DNA of 64,000 nt, from assembly GCF_017168255.1 (NCBI RefSeq), contig NZ_JABFAP010000001.1, positions 657,087-721,086 on the forward strand, in the 5' to 3' direction. The translations under genes were made by a program, and so were the position numbers. The DNA is from Agrococcus sp. KRD186. GTDB taxonomy: Bacteria > Actinomycetota > Actinomycetes > Actinomycetales > Microbacteriaceae. The notes under the pieces were generated by a model. The model saw only the letters and a program-made list of their open reading frames with translations. It had not been told where the DNA came from and searched no databases. Every line of letters begins with the position of its first letter. Positions within the stretch are counted from its first letter, which is position 1. Below are positions 34,869 through 43,045 of this stretch, one piece after another.

Positions 34869-35037
34869 GCGCCGAACCTATGTCGACCCCGTGACACGCG
34901 CCGCGCGGCGAGTTCTGCGCGCGGGGCCGCTCGCCAGAGTCGTGCCAAACCCCGGGCGCGTTGGTCGGCGCCGATACGGTGAGGAACGCGCCCCAGCATC
35001 AACCGACGCACGCCCTCAGCGTGGAGGAGAACCGAAC

Positions 35038-35130
35038 ATGCCGCCGACCACCAAAGAAACCCAGCGCGCCGAACTGCACAAGACCATCCGGCGCATCGCC
35101 AACGACCTGCGAGGCAGCGTCGACGGATGA
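35038..35130 (+). pseudogene. hsdM: N-terminal fragment of type I restriction methylase HsdM
   Basis: After a strong GGAGGAG ribosome binding site the frame encodes 30 residues (KETQRAELHKTIRRIAND then LRGSVDG) that match the invariant opening of HsdM proteins (AELHKTIWRIANDLRGSVDGW). It then meets a TGA. Nothing further of the methylase, nor of HsdS or HsdR, is visible. This is the scar of a deletion that removed nearly all of a type I restriction-modification locus. Confidence 0.78.
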
Positions 35131-35192
35131 CACGCCTCAGCCAGTTCTTCGAGCGGTTCTTTGGACTCGGATCAAACGGAGTTGATCTCTAG
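35127..35192 (+). CDS. 21-codon ORF coupling the hsdM scar to the nuclease gene
   Basis: ATG at 35127 overlaps the TGA of the hsdM fragment. The short frame (MTRLSQFFERFFGLGSN...) ends TAG at 35190-35192, whose last base begins the GTG of the next gene. Such overlapping could let ribosomes loaded at the hsdM site reach the downstream gene. It could equally be chance or the tail of a lost gene. Confidence 0.3.
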   Translation: MTRLSQFFERFFGLGSNGVDL

Positions 35193-37552
35193 TGCTACGT
35201 CGTTTCGTGTCCATCGAGGGGTGCGGGAATTGGCAGGACTACAAGTGGGGGTCAGCGCTCCCAGATTTCGGACGTATCAACGTCATCTACGGCGCGAATG
35301 GCACTGGCAAGACATCGCTTGCATCAGCACTAGAACAGCTCACCCACGGTGGAGATGCCTTTCGGCGGGTATCGATTGACGTCGAAGCCAACGGTGTTCG
35401 TTCGCAAACCAGCAATCAAGATCACGCAATCTTCGGTCGGCTGTTCGTATTCAATGAGCACTTTGTCGCCCGCTCGCACCGATTGACGAGTGACGATGCA
35501 GACATGCCGGCGGTCCTGACGGTCGGCGAACGTCCTGTCGAAGCCGAACGCCGACTTGAAGAACTTCGTCCGCAACTTGATGCGGAGTCTGAGAAACACG
35601 TTGCGGCCATCGCCAAGGGCAAGAAGATCGCGGGCCAAATCACCCGCGAACATCAGAACGTCTCTGAATTTGTAGTTGGCGCAGTGAGTGCCGCTGGTGG
35701 CAGGTACGCCTCGAAGAGCCACTTCTCATCTGGCACTGTCAGGAGCGCCTTTGCCGGATCGCATGCCGATTGGGGGGAACTAGACGAAGCAACATTGCGT
35801 TCGCAGGAGAAGTTCGTGCAAGCGGGAAACCGCGATCCCGTCCAAATACCGGAACTCTCTATTTCAGTTCCAGATGACCTCGCACGAAGAGTTGAGATCG
35901 CGCTCCGGAAGTCGCCTGTGGCAGTCGCGCTCGACACATTGGTCGCTCGGCCAGATGCAACTTCTTGGGTCGAAGCCGGAGCGGACTTGCACGTGCATGC
36001 TGATACGTGTCTCTTCTGCAGCGGACCGCTCACGGCGGAGCGCAGAGCGGAGATCGAAAAGCACTTTTCCGATGAGGTAGCCGTCCTCCAGCAAGACTTG
36101 GATGCCCTTGCTAAGGAACTCGATGCCTTGGACGCAGACGTCACGTTGAGCCTCAACCGCGTCGTAGCGCGAGCTTTACTCTTCGATGACTTGCGCCCGT
36201 CACAGGACAAAGCACGTATCGAGTTCGAAGCCGCGGCGCGCGGATTGAACGACTGGACCGGCAAGGTTCGCGAACGCATCGACGCGAAGCGGGCCAATGT
36301 CTTGGAGGTTGACGACGCCGAGGTGACGCAGGCTGTAAGCGTCCCGGGCGCCGCGCTGGAGACGGTGAGTCGCGAGCACAACCAGCGAGTAGAGGGCCAT
36401 GCCGAGCTTGTCACTGCTGCGGCGCAACAGGTTGAGCGACACTATCTCAAGAAGGCCGAAGCTGCCGTACAGGCTCTCGTAGATGAATCTGAGACCGTGT
36501 CGGCAGACGCGCTTCGCCTCGCCGGCGAGGTCTCCAGCCTGAGAGAGAAGGTCGCGGAGTTCGAAGCTGTCGACGGTGATCCGTCGCCTTCAGCGAAGGT
36601 GCTCACTGAGCGAGTCGCGCGACTGCTCGGTCGCAACGAGCTCAAGTTCGAGTCGTACGAAGACCGATACCGGGTTACGAGACTGGGCAAACCTGCGCAT
36701 GGCCTAAGCGTCGGCGAGCGTACAGCGATCACGCTAGTCCACTTCCTGGAATCTGTGGCTCGCTTCGATAACTCTGCAGGCAAGGCGATCGTGGTTATCG
36801 ATGATCCCGTATCGAGCCTCGACAGCGACATATTCATGGGGGTTTCCACTTCCATCTGGACCGAGACGGTTTCGAAAGAGCATGTGGCGCAACTGTTCCT
36901 ACTGACGCACAACTTCGAACTCTTTCGGCAATGGGACATCCAGCTTGGAGGTCTGCCAGACGCTCTCAAGAAGCAAATACCGAGTCGGTTGTATGAGATC
37001 AAGTCTCAGCACCGGGTGCATTCCGGAGTTCCACGACGGGAGCCGGTCTTGGTCGGTTGGCCGCCTTCCGAGAAGGCCCGGAAGAAGGTGCGCTCGACCT
37101 ACCACCACGCGTTCATCGCGGTTAGCGAGATTAAGCAGAAGCTTCAGGAAGATGACAGTCTTGAAAATCGGCTTGACGCCCAGCTCCTCTTTCCAAACGT
37201 CATTCGACGCTTGCTAGAGACGTTCATGGCGTTCAAGCGGCCGGGTAGCGCCGCGAATTTCAACGGCGCAATGCAGGACGCGGCGTCGCTCCTGAGTAAG
37301 TCCGGATACGCCGGCGACCCTGATGCACTCCGTCAACGGCTGACTCGATATACGCATGCCTATTCGCACAGCGACACGCCTCACACCGAGCTAACGGTCA
37401 GCCCGGACGAGGTGAAGACAGCGATTGGCGCCGTGTTCACATTCATGAGGCACGTCGACGAGGAGCACTTCGACGGACTGTGCGCCATCCTGGAGCTCGA
37501 TCCGTTGGACCTAGTAGATCACGACCCGGCGCCACTGCCCGAGCAACTATAG
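35192..37552 (+). CDS. AAA_13-type ATPase resembling anticodon nucleases RloC/PrrC
   Basis: 786 aa. The split ABC-type ATPase has Walker A YGANGTGKTSLA (residues 33-44), signature LSVGERTAITL (near 503) and Walker B AIVVIDDPVSSLDS (near 531). Between them is a long coiled-coil-like Glu/Ala/Arg region with a CLFC motif (near 272-275) like the zinc hook of RloC. The C-terminal segment has RRLLE (R-x3-E, near 671) and RLTRYTHAYSHSD (near 718-727), matching the Arg/Glu/His triad described for PrrC and RloC tRNA-cleaving domains. Such genes sit beside type I RM systems, and here an hsdM scar precedes it. Its G+C content is visibly lower than its neighbours. The nuclease assignment is inferred. Confidence 0.75.
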   Translation: MLRRFVSIEGCGNWQDYKWGSALPDFGRINVIYGANGTGKTSLASALEQLTHGGDAFRRVSIDVEANGVRSQTSNQDHAIFGRLFVFNEHFVARSHRLTSDDADMPAVLTVGERPVEAERRLEELRPQLDAESEKHVAAIAKGKKIAGQITREHQNVSEFVVGAVSAAGGRYASKSHFSSGTVRSAFAGSHADWGELDEATLRSQEKFVQAGNRDPVQIPELSISVPDDLARRVEIALRKSPVAVALDTLVARPDATSWVEAGADLHVHADTCLFCSGPLTAERRAEIEKHFSDEVAVLQQDLDALAKELDALDADVTLSLNRVVARALLFDDLRPSQDKARIEFEAAARGLNDWTGKVRERIDAKRANVLEVDDAEVTQAVSVPGAALETVSREHNQRVEGHAELVTAAAQQVERHYLKKAEAAVQALVDESETVSADALRLAGEVSSLREKVAEFEAVDGDPSPSAKVLTERVARLLGRNELKFESYEDRYRVTRLGKPAHGLSVGERTAITLVHFLESVARFDNSAGKAIVVIDDPVSSLDSDIFMGVSTSIWTETVSKEHVAQLFLLTHNFELFRQWDIQLGGLPDALKKQIPSRLYEIKSQHRVHSGVPRREPVLVGWPPSEKARKKVRSTYHHAFIAVSEIKQKLQEDDSLENRLDAQLLFPNVIRRLLETFMAFKRPGSAANFNGAMQDAASLLSKSGYAGDPDALRQRLTRYTHAYSHSDTPHTELTVSPDEVKTAIGAVFTFMRHVDEEHFDGLCAILELDPLDLVDHDPAPLPEQL

Positions 37553-37595
37553 CCTCGTGCTCTTAGTTCGCTCGGTCACGCTGCGGAGGACACGA

Positions 37596-37787
37596 TCAGA
37601 AGGTCGCGCTGGCCTCCGCGAGTTGCTCTTGAAGGACGCTGACGATCTCCGGCTTGACGGCTGGGTGCACTCGGTGCTGGACTCCACCTTGAAGCTCATG
37701 GAGCAGCTCGGTGACCGACTCGGCATGCCGGAAGCAGCCACGTGCAGCGAAGTAGGCGGGCAGCCGGTGGATTCTGCGAGCGGACAT
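37596..37787 (-). CDS. Small hypothetical protein
   Basis: 63 aa: MSARRIHRLPAYFAARGCFR, then HAESVTELLHELQGGVQHRV, ending SVLQEQLAEA. It starts 6 nt after the HTH pseudogene on the same strand, so the two probably formed one unit. The sequence has believable composition and helical character, but I do not recognise it and see no catalytic motif. Confidence 0.45.
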   Translation of the reverse strand: MSARRIHRLPAYFAARGCFRHAESVTELLHELQGGVQHRVHPAVKPEIVSVLQEQLAEASATF

Positions 37788-37793
37788 CGGGGG

Positions 37794-38191
37794 TCAGCGA
37801 ACACGACCGTGGCTGTCGCGGAAGACGCCAGCTCGGCTCCTCAGCCCAGGTTGTACCGTCCTGGCGGTGAAGCCGAGCCGCTCACCGACTCGAGCTAGTG
37901 ACTGTCCAGATTCGTACAGCTGGACCGCCTCGTCAGCCTGTTGCTCGCTCATCGACCTGGGTCGACGCTCGACACCAGCCTTGTTGAGCTGGACGATGAC
38001 TCGGTCCTTCGACAGTCCTGCCTGCTCGGTGATGTCCTTGACTCGCGCTCCCGCTCGGTAGGCGTCGACCAGCTTCTGCCGTTGCCGTTCGGTGATCTTG
38101 CGAGTGCGACTGACAGGGAGGGCGGACGCTCCGGGCGCGGCTCTGACCCCTGTGCTTTTGCTACAATCTCAAGTAGTTGACGGTTGGTCAT
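37794..38191 (-). pseudogene. Frameshifted HTH (recombinase C-terminal-like) protein
   Basis: The minus strand starts MTNRQLLEIVAKAQGSEPRP in one frame. It continues in another frame from about 38140 with SRTRKITERQRQKLVDAYRA, GARVKDITEQAGLSKDRVIV, SMSEQQADEAVQLYESGQSL and ARVGERLGFTARTVQ. These are two consecutive helix-turn-helix units like those at the end of serine recombinases and in stand-alone DNA-binding proteins of islands. A one-base change between about 38110 and 38140 breaks the frame. It is the last gene before the right end of the island. Confidence 0.6.
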
Positions 38192-38220
38192 TTCTGTCTT
38201 GCAGTAGGCATTTAGGAGCA

Positions 38221-38250
38221 CCACCAAACCCCCGGGAGACCTGGAGTTTT
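38221..38250. other. Right att-like sequence of the tRNA-Ala island
   Basis: ccaccaaacccccgggagac continues as ctggagtttt. It matches the tRNA 3' end and terminator at 29434-29466 except for a 2-base gap and a few substitutions. The exact shared core is cccccgggagacc. Together with the xis-int remnants at the left end this marks a probable island of about 8.8 kb. Confidence 0.55.
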
Positions 38251-38310
38251 CGCGTGCGCCGAGTTCCTTGAACAGGATGCTGACGCGTCGCGCAACGCTG
38301 CTTCTCGCCG

Positions 38311-38514
38311 TCAATCGCCGTTCTTCTTGGCGTGGCGCACTTGTAGGCCACCCGCGGGCCGCGGCTCGACTATGAAGAGCTCCGTCGCACGCACCAGGTC
38401 TGAGAACTTCACGTAGCCCCAGTTGCGGGGGTCGAAATCGGGCTGCTGCTTGCGCATCAGCTGGCCGACCGAAGAGAGGTTCGCCGAGCCCTCCTCGCCT
38501 GTTCGCGCGGACAC
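38311..38514 (-). pseudogene. C-terminal OST-HTH/LOTUS domain fragment
   Basis: The 67-codon frame reads ANLSSVGQLMRKQQPDFDPR, then NWGYVKFSDLVRATELFIVE. This is the pattern of the LOTUS (OST-HTH) RNA-binding domain that ends bacterial NYN-nuclease proteins (LabA-like). The expected N-terminal NYN domain is missing: a TGA lies two codons before the only start (GTG 38514), and the ABC transporter begins just upstream. It is probably a truncated remnant at the island boundary, although expression from GTG cannot be excluded. Confidence 0.6.
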
Positions 38515-38570
38515 CTGTCATACAGGTATCGATTCACCTGCGGCACCCCTCCAGGTCGCCCGCAGGACAC

Positions 38571-39503
38571 GTGCCGTTCAACAAGTTCGAGCACGCTCAG
38601 CGGGTGCCCGAAACCTCCCCGCATCGCCGTCGCCAGCGGCGCCGTGATGCGCTGGTGTTCCTCGCCTTCGCGGGGCCCAACCTGCTGCTCATCTCGGTCT
38701 TCATCTACTTCCCGCTGCTGAGCAACGCCTACTACTCGACGCTCAACTGGCGCATGGGCTCGACCAGCGCCACGAGCGCCGGCATCGACAACTACGTGCG
38801 ACTGTTCACCTCGCCGCAGGGCGCCGAGATGTGGCGGGTGACGATCACCTTCACGGTCGTGACCGTGCTCGCATCCATGGTCCTGGGACTGCTCGTCGCC
38901 CTCGCGCTCAACCACCGCATCCCCGGCATCACCGCCGGTCGCACCGCGATCTTCTCGCCCTACGTGCTCTCGGGCGTCGGCGTCGGCATGGTGTGGAACT
39001 TCATCTTCGACCCGCAGCTCGGCGTGCTCGGCCACGTGCTCCGCTCGTTCGGCGCGAGCTCGCCCGAGTGGTACCTCGACCCCGACCTCGCGCTCGTGAT
39101 GGTGATCGTCGTCTACGTCTGGAAGAACCTCGGCTTCTGCGCCGTCGTCTTCCTCGCCGGCCTGCAGTCGATCCCCAGCGACCTGATCGAGGCCGCCCGC
39201 ATCGACCGGGCAGGTGCCCTGCGCCGCTTCTTCAGGCTCACGCTGCCGCTGCTCTCGCCCACCGTCTTCTTCCTGACGGTCACGAACATCCTCAGCTCGA
39301 TGCAGGCGTTCGACATCCTCAAGATCATGACGCCGTCGGGCAACGGCACGAACACGATCGTGTTCGAGCTGTTCCTGCAGGGCTTCGGGCCCTACCAGAA
39401 CGCCGGCTATGCGGCCGCGATCTCGGTGGTGCTGTTCGTCGTGCTGTTCGCGATCACCGCCTTCCAGATGCGATTCGTCGAGAAGCGGGTGCACTACGCA
39501 TGA
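38571..39503 (+). CDS. Carbohydrate ABC transporter permease (UgpA/MalF type)
   Basis: 310-aa inner-membrane subunit with six hydrophobic segments; the first is LVFLAFAGPNLLLISVFIYFPLL. The cytoplasmic EAA loop that docks the ATPase is EAARIDRAGALRRFFRLTLPLL. A GTG start is used because no ATG precedes the first membrane helix. The gene begins only 56 nt from the LOTUS fragment, so a regulator or promoter region normally found upstream may have been lost. It overlaps the second permease by ATGA. Confidence 0.9.
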   Translation: MPFNKFEHAQRVPETSPHRRRQRRRDALVFLAFAGPNLLLISVFIYFPLLSNAYYSTLNWRMGSTSATSAGIDNYVRLFTSPQGAEMWRVTITFTVVTVLASMVLGLLVALALNHRIPGITAGRTAIFSPYVLSGVGVGMVWNFIFDPQLGVLGHVLRSFGASSPEWYLDPDLALVMVIVVYVWKNLGFCAVVFLAGLQSIPSDLIEAARIDRAGALRRFFRLTLPLLSPTVFFLTVTNILSSMQAFDILKIMTPSGNGTNTIVFELFLQGFGPYQNAGYAAAISVVLFVVLFAITAFQMRFVEKRVHYA

Positions 39504-40369
39504 GCGCCACCAATCTCAGCCACTGGCGGCAGGCCTTCTCGCGCCGCAACATCGTCGCGACCGTGCTCGGCGGCTACCTGCCGATCCTCATCGCGATGGC
39601 CGTCATCGTGCTGCCGCTGGCATGGATGGCCATCGCCTCCTTCAAGCCGGCGCCCGAGATCATCACCACCCAGCCGGTGCTGTGGCCGCAGGATCCGACC
39701 CTCGACAACTACGCCCACGTCGCCGACACCGTGCCGCTGCTGACCGTGCTCGGCAACAGCCTGATCGTCACGATCGTCGGCTCAGTGATCAAGGTCGTGC
39801 TCGCCATCACGACCGCCTACGCGCTCGTCTTCATCGACTTCCGGTTCAAGAACGCCGTCTTCCTCGCGATCCTGGTCGCGCTGATGGTGCCGCCGGAGGC
39901 CGCGCTGCTGCCGAACTACCTGACCATCTCGTCGCTCGGCGGGCGCAACACCCTGTGGGGCATCATCCTGCCCGGGCTCGGCACCGCCTTCGGCACCTTC
40001 CTGCTGCGGCAGCAGTTCAAGACGCTGCCGAAGGACCTGCTCGAGGCGGCGCAGCTCGACGGCGCCGGCCACCTCAAGCGCCTCTGGCGCATCGTCGCTC
40101 CCGTCTCGGCGCCCACCATCGCGACCGTCGCGCTCGTGACGATCGTGGGGGAGTGGAACAGCTTCATGTGGCCGCTCATCATCACCGACTCGGTGCAGAA
40201 CATGACCCTGCCGGTGGGCCTCAACCTGCTGCAGTCGATCGAGGGCCAGACCGGCAGCTACGGCTACCTGATGGCCGGCGCCGTGCTCGTCATCCTGCCG
40301 GTGCTGATCGTCTTCGCCGCCCTGCAGCGCTTCATCGTCAGCGGCCTCACCCAGGGCGCCGTCAAGTAG
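39500..40369 (+). CDS. Carbohydrate ABC transporter permease (UgpE/MalG type)
   Basis: 289 aa, second membrane subunit. N-terminal helix LPILIAMAVIVLPLAWMAIAS, then FKPAPEIITTQPVLWPQDPTLDNY (the usual periplasmic segment). The EAA motif is EAAQLDGAGHLKRLWRIVAP. Coupled to the first permease by an ATGA overlap and followed by the binding protein after 50 nt. Confidence 0.92.
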   Translation: MSATNLSHWRQAFSRRNIVATVLGGYLPILIAMAVIVLPLAWMAIASFKPAPEIITTQPVLWPQDPTLDNYAHVADTVPLLTVLGNSLIVTIVGSVIKVVLAITTAYALVFIDFRFKNAVFLAILVALMVPPEAALLPNYLTISSLGGRNTLWGIILPGLGTAFGTFLLRQQFKTLPKDLLEAAQLDGAGHLKRLWRIVAPVSAPTIATVALVTIVGEWNSFMWPLIITDSVQNMTLPVGLNLLQSIEGQTGSYGYLMAGAVLVILPVLIVFAALQRFIVSGLTQGAVK

Positions 40370-40419
40370 CCCCCAGAACTCACCTCCGAACCACCCACCC
40401 ACCCTTACCGAGGAGCATC

Positions 40420-41772
40420 ATGAACCACCGCATCCGCTCGACGCGCGCGAAGCGCGTCACCACCACCGTCGCGGCGCTCGGCGTCGCAGCGCTCGGCCTC
40501 ACCGCGTGCGGCCCGGCCGTCGGCGCCACCGACCCCTCGGCCGATGCCGCCGCCGCCACCGACTGGACCTCGGTCGAGCCGGCGGAGTCGATCAGCTTCT
40601 GGACCAACCACCCGGGCGGCTCGCAGGAGATCGAGCAGCAGCTCATCGACAGCTTCACCGAGGAGACCGGCATCGAGGTCGAGGTCGTCACCGCCGGCGC
40701 GAACTACGAGGAGATCTCGCAGCGCTACCAGACCGCGCAGACCTCTGGCGACGTCGGCGACCTCGTCGTGATGTCGGACGCCACCTGGTTCACCAACTAC
40801 GTCAACGGCTCGCTGCTGCCGCTCGACGACGTCTTCGCCGCAGCCGGTGGCGACGCCTCGACCTACAACACGACGCTGTTCGACGACTACCTCTACGAGG
40901 GCAGCCACTTCGCCGTGCCGTACTCGCGCTCGACGACGATCTTCTACTACAACAAGGACGACTACGCGGCCGCCGGCCTCGACGCTGCGCCCACCACCTG
41001 GGACGAGGTGCAGGCGAACTCGCAGGCGCTCGTCGAGGCGGGCGTCACCGACACCGCCTTCAGCTTCCCGCCCGCCGAGGACTACCCGGCCTGGATGATG
41101 AACAACCTCGTCTGGGGCTACGGCGGCGGCTGGTCCGACGAGTGGGACGCCAGTGCGATGACGAGCGACGAGACCGTGCAGGCCGTGCAGTTCGCACAGG
41201 ACGCCGTGCTCGACGGCTGGGCCAACGTCTCCAGCGGCTCGCCCGCCGATGACTTCGCCGCGGGCGCGACGAGCCAGTTCATCGGCTCGACCGGCTCGCT
41301 CGGCGGCGTCACCGAGACCGCAGGCTTCGAGGTCGGCGTCGCGTTCCTCCCCGGCGGCCCCGTCGAGACCGAGCTCGTCGTGCCCACCGGCGGTGCCGGC
41401 ATCGCCATCTCGGCCTCCTCGACCCCCGAGGAGCAGCTCGCGGCAGCCATGCTCGCCGACCACCTGACGAGCGCCGAGAACACCGTCGCCTTCTCTGCCG
41501 AGACGGGCTACATGCCGGTGCGCTCCGACGCCGACGCCAGCGAGCTCTACGCCGCGAACCCGAACTTCGAGGTCGCCGTGAACCAGCTCGAGACCCGCAC
41601 GCGCACGCAGGACTTCATGCGCGTGTTCCTGCCCGGCGGCGACCTCACCCTCGCCACCGGCCTGCAGCGCATCCTCACCACCGACGCCGACGTGGCGGAG
41701 TCGCTCGCCGAGATGCAGGCCGAGCTCGAGGGCCTGTACGAGAACGACCTGGCCCCGCAGCTCGAGGGCTGA
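40420..41772 (+). CDS. Carbohydrate ABC transporter substrate-binding lipoprotein
   Basis: 450-aa extracellular binding protein of the UgpB/family 1 type. The signal peptide is basic (MNHRIRSTRAKR) then hydrophobic. The lipobox GLTAC puts the lipidated cysteine near residue 30. Mature start region: SISFWTNHPGGSQEIEQQLI, then FTEETGIEVEVV. The hinge motif PYSRSTTIFYYNKD is typical. An AGGAG box lies 4-9 nt before the ATG. The ligand (a sugar, glycoside or glycerol phosphate) cannot be told from the sequence. No glycosidase is encoded nearby. Confidence 0.92.
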   Translation: MNHRIRSTRAKRVTTTVAALGVAALGLTACGPAVGATDPSADAAAATDWTSVEPAESISFWTNHPGGSQEIEQQLIDSFTEETGIEVEVVTAGANYEEISQRYQTAQTSGDVGDLVVMSDATWFTNYVNGSLLPLDDVFAAAGGDASTYNTTLFDDYLYEGSHFAVPYSRSTTIFYYNKDDYAAAGLDAAPTTWDEVQANSQALVEAGVTDTAFSFPPAEDYPAWMMNNLVWGYGGGWSDEWDASAMTSDETVQAVQFAQDAVLDGWANVSSGSPADDFAAGATSQFIGSTGSLGGVTETAGFEVGVAFLPGGPVETELVVPTGGAGIAISASSTPEEQLAAAMLADHLTSAENTVAFSAETGYMPVRSDADASELYAANPNFEVAVNQLETRTRTQDFMRVFLPGGDLTLATGLQRILTTDADVAESLAEMQAELEGLYENDLAPQLEG

Positions 41773-41801
41773 CACCACCCCTTCCGAAGGACACCACCAC
41801 C

Positions 41802-42887
41802 ATGGTCAACGTCTCGCTGCATGACGTCACGCTCACCTACCCCGGGGCCCAGAGGCCGTCGATCGACGCGATCGACCTCGAGATCGAGCACGGAGAGCTG
41901 CTCGTGCTCGTCGGCCCCTCCGGGTGCGGCAAGTCGACGACGCTGCGCGCGCTCGCCGGGCTCGAGTTCCCCGAGTCGGGCAGCATCGCGTTCGGCGACC
42001 GCGACGTCACCGGCGTCGACGGCAGCGAGCGAGACGTTGCCATGGTGTTCCAGAGCTATGCGCTCTACCCGCACATGACGGTGGCCGGCAACATCGAGTT
42101 CTCGCTGAAGAACGCGAAGGTGCCGGCCGCCGAGCGGCAGCGGCTGATCGCCGAGGCCGCCGAGCTGCTCGAACTCACCGAGCTGCTCGACCGCAAGCCG
42201 CGCGAGCTCTCGGGCGGCCAGCGTCAGCGCGTCGCGATGGGGCGCGCGATCGTGCGCCGCCCATCCGTCTTCCTCATGGACGAGCCGCTGTCGAACCTCG
42301 ACGCGAAGCTGCGCGTGCAGACCCGCGGGCAGATCGCCGCGCTGCAGCGCACGCTCGACGTCACCACCGTCTACGTCACGCACGACCAGACCGAGGCGAT
42401 GACGATGGGCGACCGCGTCGTGGTCATGAACAAGGGCCGCATCGAGCAGGTCGGCACTCCGCGCGAGCTCTACGACGAGCCCGAGACGCTGTTCGTCGCG
42501 AGCTTCATCGGCTCACCGCAGATGAACCTCGTCGAAGGCGAGTGGTCGGATGCGCGGGGCGCGCAGGTGGGCGACCTCACCCTGCCGTTCCGGCCGGCCG
42601 CCAGCCACTCGGGCAGCGCGCTCACGTACGGCATCCGGCCCGAGGACCTCACGGTCGTCGCCGAGCCGGGGGATGACGCCGCGCTGGTGCGCATGACGGT
42701 CGACCTCGTGGAGGAGCTCGGCTCGGACACCTACGTCTACGGCAGCGGCCACGGCGCGCGCTGGACCGCGCGACTGCCGAAGGGCGCGAAGCCCGCGATC
42801 GGCGACCAGCTCGCGTTCGCCGTCGGGCTGGGGAGCGTCATCGCTTTCGACCCGACGACGGGGCACCGCATCCACGCTGCGGGCTGA
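41802..42887 (+). CDS. ugpC: Carbohydrate ABC transporter ATPase (UgpC/MsmX type)
   Basis: 361 aa. Walker A GPSGCGKSTTLR, Q-loop MVFQSYALYPHMTV, signature LSGGQRQRVAMGRAI, Walker B SVFLMDEPLSNLD, H-loop THDQTEAM. The C-terminal TOBE/MalK-type regulatory domain (from about residue 240) includes LVEELGSDTYVYGSG, a piece of which recurs at 45035-45214. It is unusual in actinobacteria for each sugar importer to have its own ATPase (many share MsiK), so this cluster is self-sufficient. A small hairpin follows. Confidence 0.93.
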   Translation: MVNVSLHDVTLTYPGAQRPSIDAIDLEIEHGELLVLVGPSGCGKSTTLRALAGLEFPESGSIAFGDRDVTGVDGSERDVAMVFQSYALYPHMTVAGNIEFSLKNAKVPAAERQRLIAEAAELLELTELLDRKPRELSGGQRQRVAMGRAIVRRPSVFLMDEPLSNLDAKLRVQTRGQIAALQRTLDVTTVYVTHDQTEAMTMGDRVVVMNKGRIEQVGTPRELYDEPETLFVASFIGSPQMNLVEGEWSDARGAQVGDLTLPFRPAASHSGSALTYGIRPEDLTVVAEPGDDAALVRMTVDLVEELGSDTYVYGSGHGARWTARLPKGAKPAIGDQLAFAVGLGSVIAFDPTTGHRIHAAG

Positions 42888-42900
42888 CGCGGCGCGACGC

Positions 42901-42922
42901 CGACGCTATGGCGCGAGCGTCG
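42901..42922 (+). terminator. Hairpin after the ABC transporter operon
   Basis: cgacgct (42901-42907) and agcgtcg (42916-42922) pair around an 8-nt loop, 13 nt after the ugpC stop. Confidence 0.45.
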
Positions 42923-43045
42923 CCTGGACCTCGGCCATACCGCGGTCTGGGTGGTCGATTCCCAGGGGCATGGTGCTGCGGTGGTGACCCCACACATCCG
43001 CGTAGCATCGTGAGGGCAGCGGGAATCCGACGAAGGAGATGGCGC

